This document shows positions 6,378 to 9,408 of a stretch of DNA of 9,408 nt, one piece after another; the stretch's first letter is position 1; every line of letters begins with the position of its first letter. The stretch lies in assembly GCA_947303825.1 (NCBI GenBank), contig CAMYZK010000073.1, positions 1 through 9,408 on the forward strand. Reading direction: 5' to 3'. A model generated the notes under the pieces. It was given only the letters and a program-made list of their open reading frames with translations, ran no database searches and was not told where the DNA came from. The stretch is from an uncultured Prevotella sp. (GTDB lineage Bacteria > Bacteroidota > Bacteroidia > Bacteroidales > Bacteroidaceae). The translations under genes were made by a program, and so were the position numbers.

Positions 6378-8403
6378 CCTTCCGGCCATTACTGATGTAT
6401 ATCCCCTTCTTTTGGTTTCCAGAGGTTACTATGCGTCCGTCCATGCTGTAAACGGTGCCGCTGGTGCTTGGGCTTGCAATCTTCAGCTCGTCAATACCCG
6501 ACTTCACCACATCCTTCAACCCGTCTTTATTGTAGTAGCCGCCGTTCTCAAACGTAAGGTCGCCGGTCTGCGGCTGGCCATTGTTGTTGAAGATGATGAA
6601 CGCCGGCTTCTGCGCAGCAGAGTTGTTCTGCTTCGTTCCGTCCCATGTCCACTTCCACACTTTGTTGCCGTTGCCGGCAGTGCCAAGCAGAGTGCACTCC
6701 ACTCCTGGCCAGCCGCTGTTGGCGTAGGTGAAGTTGTCGGACGGACTATTGGTCCATGCCCAACAGTGTATGGTGTTGCCCCAAGTGGCAGGTGCCTCAA
6801 AGAATGCGCACACCTCATCGTCGGCGACAGTGCAGAACGAAGGAATTACAGTCTGCTGTTCTTCTTTATTACGTATGTCGTATGTCTTTGAGATGCTGCC
6901 TGTTACAAGCGAGCCTGAGAGCATGGCAACACGAAGGGTGGTCTTGCCAACTGGCATTGTGACGGTGTTTCCGCTGGCAATGCTATTACTTGTTGCTGTG
7001 GGGGTAGAGCCGTCTGTAGTATAAACCAGCTTGGCGTCGCTCTTTGTGGTTACTGCCGTAAGTCTTACCTTCTGCTCCCCGGTATAGATACCGCCTGGCA
7101 GGTCGGCGTATGCCGTCTCCATAGATGTGGGCAGGTAGTACGCATAGTGATAGCCCTCCAGCACCTTGGCCCACTGTTCAGTATTGACATACTGGTCTAC
7201 AGTCTTCACGTCGCCCAAGGCCACCAACAGGCAGTTGTCATTGCCTCGCTTTATGATGTTGGCATAATAAGATGTTGAGTTGCGATAGTTAAGATAAGAG
7301 CTCTCGTTGGTTATGCCGGCCGCACGTCTTGCCGCAACCATAGCCTTAATTTGAGACGGGTATGCCTGCCAGTGCTTCATGAAGACACATGGAGTGCCCG
7401 GCATGGCCAGCATATAGGCGTTAGCAGCCAGTGTGTCCTTTTTCAGCGGGTCTTGCACCGACCCGTTGGAGCGATGCTCGGTGTCGTGGTTCTCTACGAA
7501 TGTAACTGCCCAGCGGCGGTATTTTCCGTTTTCAAATGAGCTGCTCACCAGTGGCCAGTTGTTGTCGTTTTGCTTTGCCAGATTATTGTAAGTTCTGTTG
7601 TTCATGGCATTGCGCACAGTATACCTGAATTGGAAGTCGAAGGCAGCACTCTGTATCTGTCCGTTAACCTTCGTTCCCTCTATCCAGTTCCTGATGGTGT
7701 TTGAACCGTCCCAGCATTCTCCTACACTGAATTCCGGGTTGGCTGTGCTGTTGTACAATCCGGTATACTCAGGAGCGTAGCCTTTCACCATGTCGTAGCG
7801 GAAGCCGGTATAGCCCAGGTCGTTGAGCAGCATTCCCAGATAAGCCTTCACGTTGGTCTGCACATTGCTGCTCTTGTGGTCCAGGTCGCGCATACCGTTC
7901 CATCCCTCGCCGGTGTCCTTATTTGGCCCCGTCTTATATCCGCTGTTGGCAGCCTCATCGTCCGAGCAGATGTCATTATAAGTGAGCTGGTAGGTAACAC
8001 CCTTGTATGTCTCTGCGGGGAAGTCTGTCCACGATGACAGGTTTCTGCGGTGGTTTATCACCACGTCGGCTATGCATTTTATGCCCTTTAGTCTATAGGC
8101 GGTAATAAGCGAGCGCAGCTGCGCCTCGGTGCCGAAGGAGCTGTCATAGTGACCGGGAAACCAGTACAGGTCGTCGTAGCCCATCGACATACCTCCGCAG
8201 TCTCCGCTCTGCGGGAGCCACACTAGGTCGAAGGTGCCGGCCATCTCGTCGGCTTGTTGCTGGAGTACAGCCCACTGTGTGTCGTCGTAGCTGTCCCAAT
8301 AGAATGCTTGGAGCATCACTCCGCCATAGCTTGACGGCCAGCCCTGTGCCATGGTAGCCATAGAGCAAAGCAGCGACAGGAGAGTTAAGTGTAATTGTTT
8401 CAT
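6364..8403 (-). CDS. Secreted alpha-amylase (GH13) with starch-binding module and C-terminal sorting tail
   Basis: A 679-residue exported endo-acting enzyme that should cut alpha-1,4 bonds in starch. Residues 1-20 form a Sec signal peptide with likely cleavage after MAQ; C13 lacks a lipobox, so it is not a lipoprotein. The GH13 barrel shows region I DVVINH (113-118), region II GFRYD with nucleophile D204, region III VGEC with acid E229, and region IV ENHD (304-307, D307). GYAPE after region II and the overall pattern recall plant and archaeal alpha-amylases. About 432-510 is a CHB_HEX_C-like domain with YTTDGSTPT (461-469). About 530-628 resembles a CBM26-type starch-binding module (FEAPATW, WPG, IIFNNN, QTGDLTF). 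The tail 640-679, ending in KKGIYISNGRKVIVR, looks like a type IX secretion sorting signal of Prevotella kind. It is probably co-transcribed with the GH53 gene upstream; no TAnnTTTG box is seen in the gap. The 8-bp array directly abuts the ATG. Confidence 0.93.
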   Translation of the reverse strand: MKQLHLTLLSLLCSMATMAQGWPSSYGGVMLQAFYWDSYDDTQWAVLQQQADEMAGTFDLVWLPQSGDCGGMSMGYDDLYWFPGHYDSSFGTEAQLRSLITAYRLKGIKCIADVVINHRRNLSSWTDFPAETYKGVTYQLTYNDICSDDEAANSGYKTGPNKDTGEGWNGMRDLDHKSSNVQTNVKAYLGMLLNDLGYTGFRYDMVKGYAPEYTGLYNSTANPEFSVGECWDGSNTIRNWIEGTKVNGQIQSAAFDFQFRYTVRNAMNNRTYNNLAKQNDNNWPLVSSSFENGKYRRWAVTFVENHDTEHRSNGSVQDPLKKDTLAANAYMLAMPGTPCVFMKHWQAYPSQIKAMVAARRAAGITNESSYLNYRNSTSYYANIIKRGNDNCLLVALGDVKTVDQYVNTEQWAKVLEGYHYAYYLPTSMETAYADLPGGIYTGEQKVRLTAVTTKSDAKLVYTTDGSTPTATSNSIASGNTVTMPVGKTTLRVAMLSGSLVTGSISKTYDIRNKEEQQTVIPSFCTVADDEVCAFFEAPATWGNTIHCWAWTNSPSDNFTYANSGWPGVECTLLGTAGNGNKVWKWTWDGTKQNNSAAQKPAFIIFNNNGQPQTGDLTFENGGYYNKDGLKDVVKSGIDELKIASPSTSGTVYSMDGRIVTSGNQKKGIYISNGRKVIVR

Positions 8404-8475
8404 ATTATTTGAGTTTATAAGTTTTTGAGCGCATAAGTTTATTAGTTTTTGAGTTTATAAGTTTAGGAGTTTAAG
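8404..8475. repeat. Tandem 8-bp array between the amylase and GH53 genes
   Basis: From 8412 to 8475 the sequence divides exactly into eight 8-bp units, all starting AG: AGTTTATA, AGTTTTTG, AGCGCATA, AGTTTATT, AGTTTTTG, AGTTTATA, AGTTTAGG, AGTTTAAG. Seven of the eight start AGTTT. The eight bases before them (8404-8411, ATTATTTG) match the AGTTTTTG unit at 6 of 8 positions, so the array may have nine units and run up to the amylase start codon. On the amylase strand the units read about TATAAACT / CAAAAACT and would form its 5' leader. Confidence 0.75.
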
Positions 8476-8485
8476 ACAACACCCT

Positions 8486-8525
8486 GCAATTCGTCAACTT
8501 GTCAACTTTTCAATTCTTAAACTTT
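8486..8525. repeat. Second, different 8-bp array overlapping the GH53 stop
   Basis: GCAATTCG, TCAACTTG, TCAACTTT, TCAATTCT, TAAACTTT follow each other in 8-bp register from 8486 to 8525. The last two units lie in the end of the GH53 gene and supply its stop codon (8510-8512). Ten bases (8476-8485) separate it from the first array, and the two are not in phase. Strings such as CAACTTGTCAACTT are frequent between Bacteroidota genes. Confidence 0.6.
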
Positions 8526-9408
8526 TTCAGTTCGCGCAATGCAGGCAGGGCGCACCCTGTGCGATTATCGAAGAGCCCCCGGTTGAGCCACCCTGTTGTC
8601 ACGTTGTTGCCATAGGCGTTCTCCTCGGCAAACCACCAGAACAGGCCTGTCACATTGTCATGGCGGTGCAGCTCGGCCACCAGCTCGGCTGCAAACTGCC
8701 TCTGTCCCTCCACGCTGATGGGGTAGAACTCAGCATATTTGTCGGCCGTGGCCCATGGGTCGTTCTCATGCGAATAGTAGGCAGCCGCTTCGACTATCAT
8801 GGCTTTTTTCTCGGGAAAGTGTTGTGCCAGCAGGTTGAGATTCTTTCCCAGGTTGTCTATGGTGCCATGCCACATGGGGTAGTAACTCAGTCCAATGATA
8901 TCGTAGTCTACACCATGTTGTTTCAGATGCCTGTAGTATGACTCTGTGATCTCCCAGGAGCCGGCTTTCTCTGTGTGTATGATAATCGCAGCCTCAGGGC
9001 ACACCTCACGGCAGGCCCGTATTCCGGCATCGTAGAGCAGGCAAAGCCTGTCCCATCCCTCGTCTTTTGTGGGGTCAAGACGTGCCAGGGGCCATAACAT
9101 GCCATTTGTTGTCTCGTTGCCTACCTGTATGAGGTCGGGAGCGGCTCCGCCATCCTTCAGTGCCTGAAGCGACCTGCGCGTATGCTCGTACACGCTGTCG
9201 GCCATCTCATCAAGACCGCATCCCTGCCACATGGCGGGCGTCGTCTGCTTGCCTGGGTCGGCCCAGTAATCGCTGTAGTGGAAGTCAAGCAACAGCTGCA
9301 TGCCATGCTGTTTCACCTCCTGGCATAGGGGCAGTATGTATTTCAAGTCCTGGCATACTCCCTCGTCCTTATGTTTGCTTGGAGCCATATCAGGGTTAAC
9401 AAAGAGCC
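8510..9408 (-). CDS. GH53 endo-beta-1,4-galactanase, 5' end outside the window
   Basis: A family GH53 arabinogalactan endo-beta-1,4-galactanase, which cuts beta-1,4-galactan side chains of pectin. The frame is open through the window edge: before the internal Met at 9386-9388 it reads LFVNPD, the family's conserved R(L/I)(W/F)VNP strand, so that Met is not the start and the N-terminus (with any signal peptide) lies beyond 9408. About 298 residues are visible. Counting from that Met: LLLDFHYSDYWADPGKQTTP (32-51), the acid/base E92 in QVGNE, GLSYYPMW (166-173), the probable nucleophile E200 in MIVEAAA, and GLFWWFAEEN (248-257) near the active site. Family members are usually about 340-400 residues, so 40-80 are missing. 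The gene lies 106 bp upstream of the amylase on the same strand, probably one operon for plant polysaccharide use. Its last codons and stop lie in an 8-bp array. Confidence 0.9.
   Translation of the reverse strand, partial: LFVNPDMAPSKHKDEGVCQDLKYILPLCQEVKQHGMQLLLDFHYSDYWADPGKQTTPAMWQGCGLDEMADSVYEHTRRSLQALKDGGAAPDLIQVGNETTNGMLWPLARLDPTKDEGWDRLCLLYDAGIRACREVCPEAAIIIHTEKAGSWEITESYYRHLKQHGVDYDIIGLSYYPMWHGTIDNLGKNLNLLAQHFPEKKAMIVEAAAYYSHENDPWATADKYAEFYPISVEGQRQFAAELVAELHRHDNVTGLFWWFAEENAYGNNVTTGWLNRGLFDNRTGCALPALRELKKFKN

Noticed and set aside
6412..6891. 159-codon plus-strand frame across the amylase C-terminal part
   Set aside because: Antisense to the CBM26-type module and sorting tail, which have clear family motifs on the minus strand.
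8344..8403. Amylase as a lipoprotein through Cys13
   Set aside because: The residues before it (SLL) do not form a lipobox, and a better signal peptidase I site follows at MAQ.
8404..8525. Repeats between the hydrolase genes as a CRISPR array
   Set aside because: Units are 8 bp and directly tandem with no spacers, and no cas gene is present.

Overview
The window reads as chromosomal DNA of a Bacteroidales bacterium, most likely Prevotellaceae. The grounds are Bacteroidota-type promoters (TAnnTTTG -7 boxes) instead of sigma70 boxes, little Shine-Dalgarno use, a fused FeoA-FeoB protein, a secreted alpha-amylase ending in a Prevotella-style KGIYI..GRKV sorting tail, and a PurC N-terminus of Bacteroidales type. 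The genus is inferred; there is no rRNA or other marker to settle it.

Layout. At the left edge are the first 26 codons of purC (minus strand), with a good promoter in the 121-bp gap behind it. Upstream of purC on the same strand is a 490-residue CCA-adding/poly(A) polymerase-type nucleotidyltransferase with an HD domain. A 174-bp divergent intergenic region separates it from a plus-strand feoAB fusion gene for ferrous iron uptake. After a 149-bp gap holding a short AATCTGTGA repeat and a promoter, two glycosyltransferase genes (GT4-type, then GT2-type) overlap by ATGA and form a likely two-gene operon. The second runs tail to tail, with a 14-bp overlap, into a minus-strand secreted GH13 alpha-amylase with a starch-binding module. 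Upstream of the amylase on the same strand is a GH53 endo-beta-1,4-galactanase that runs off the right edge. The 106-bp gap between the two hydrolases is mostly two short tandem arrays of 8-bp units.

How the genes work together. The left half is housekeeping (tRNA 3'-end processing, purine synthesis, iron uptake). The glycosyltransferase pair probably adds sugars to a surface polysaccharide; acceptor and sugar are unknown. GH53 and GH13 together suggest use of plant material (pectic galactan and starch). No SusC/SusD pair or regulator is visible, so a full polysaccharide utilisation locus cannot be claimed from this window.

I found no CRISPR array, transposase, phage gene, tRNA or rRNA, and no clearly new multi-gene system. 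The least ordinary features are the 8-bp arrays between the two hydrolase genes (one abuts the amylase start codon, the other encodes the galactanase stop codon), the palindrome and direct repeats in front of feoAB, and the plant/archaeal-like alpha-amylase with its C-terminal add-ons.
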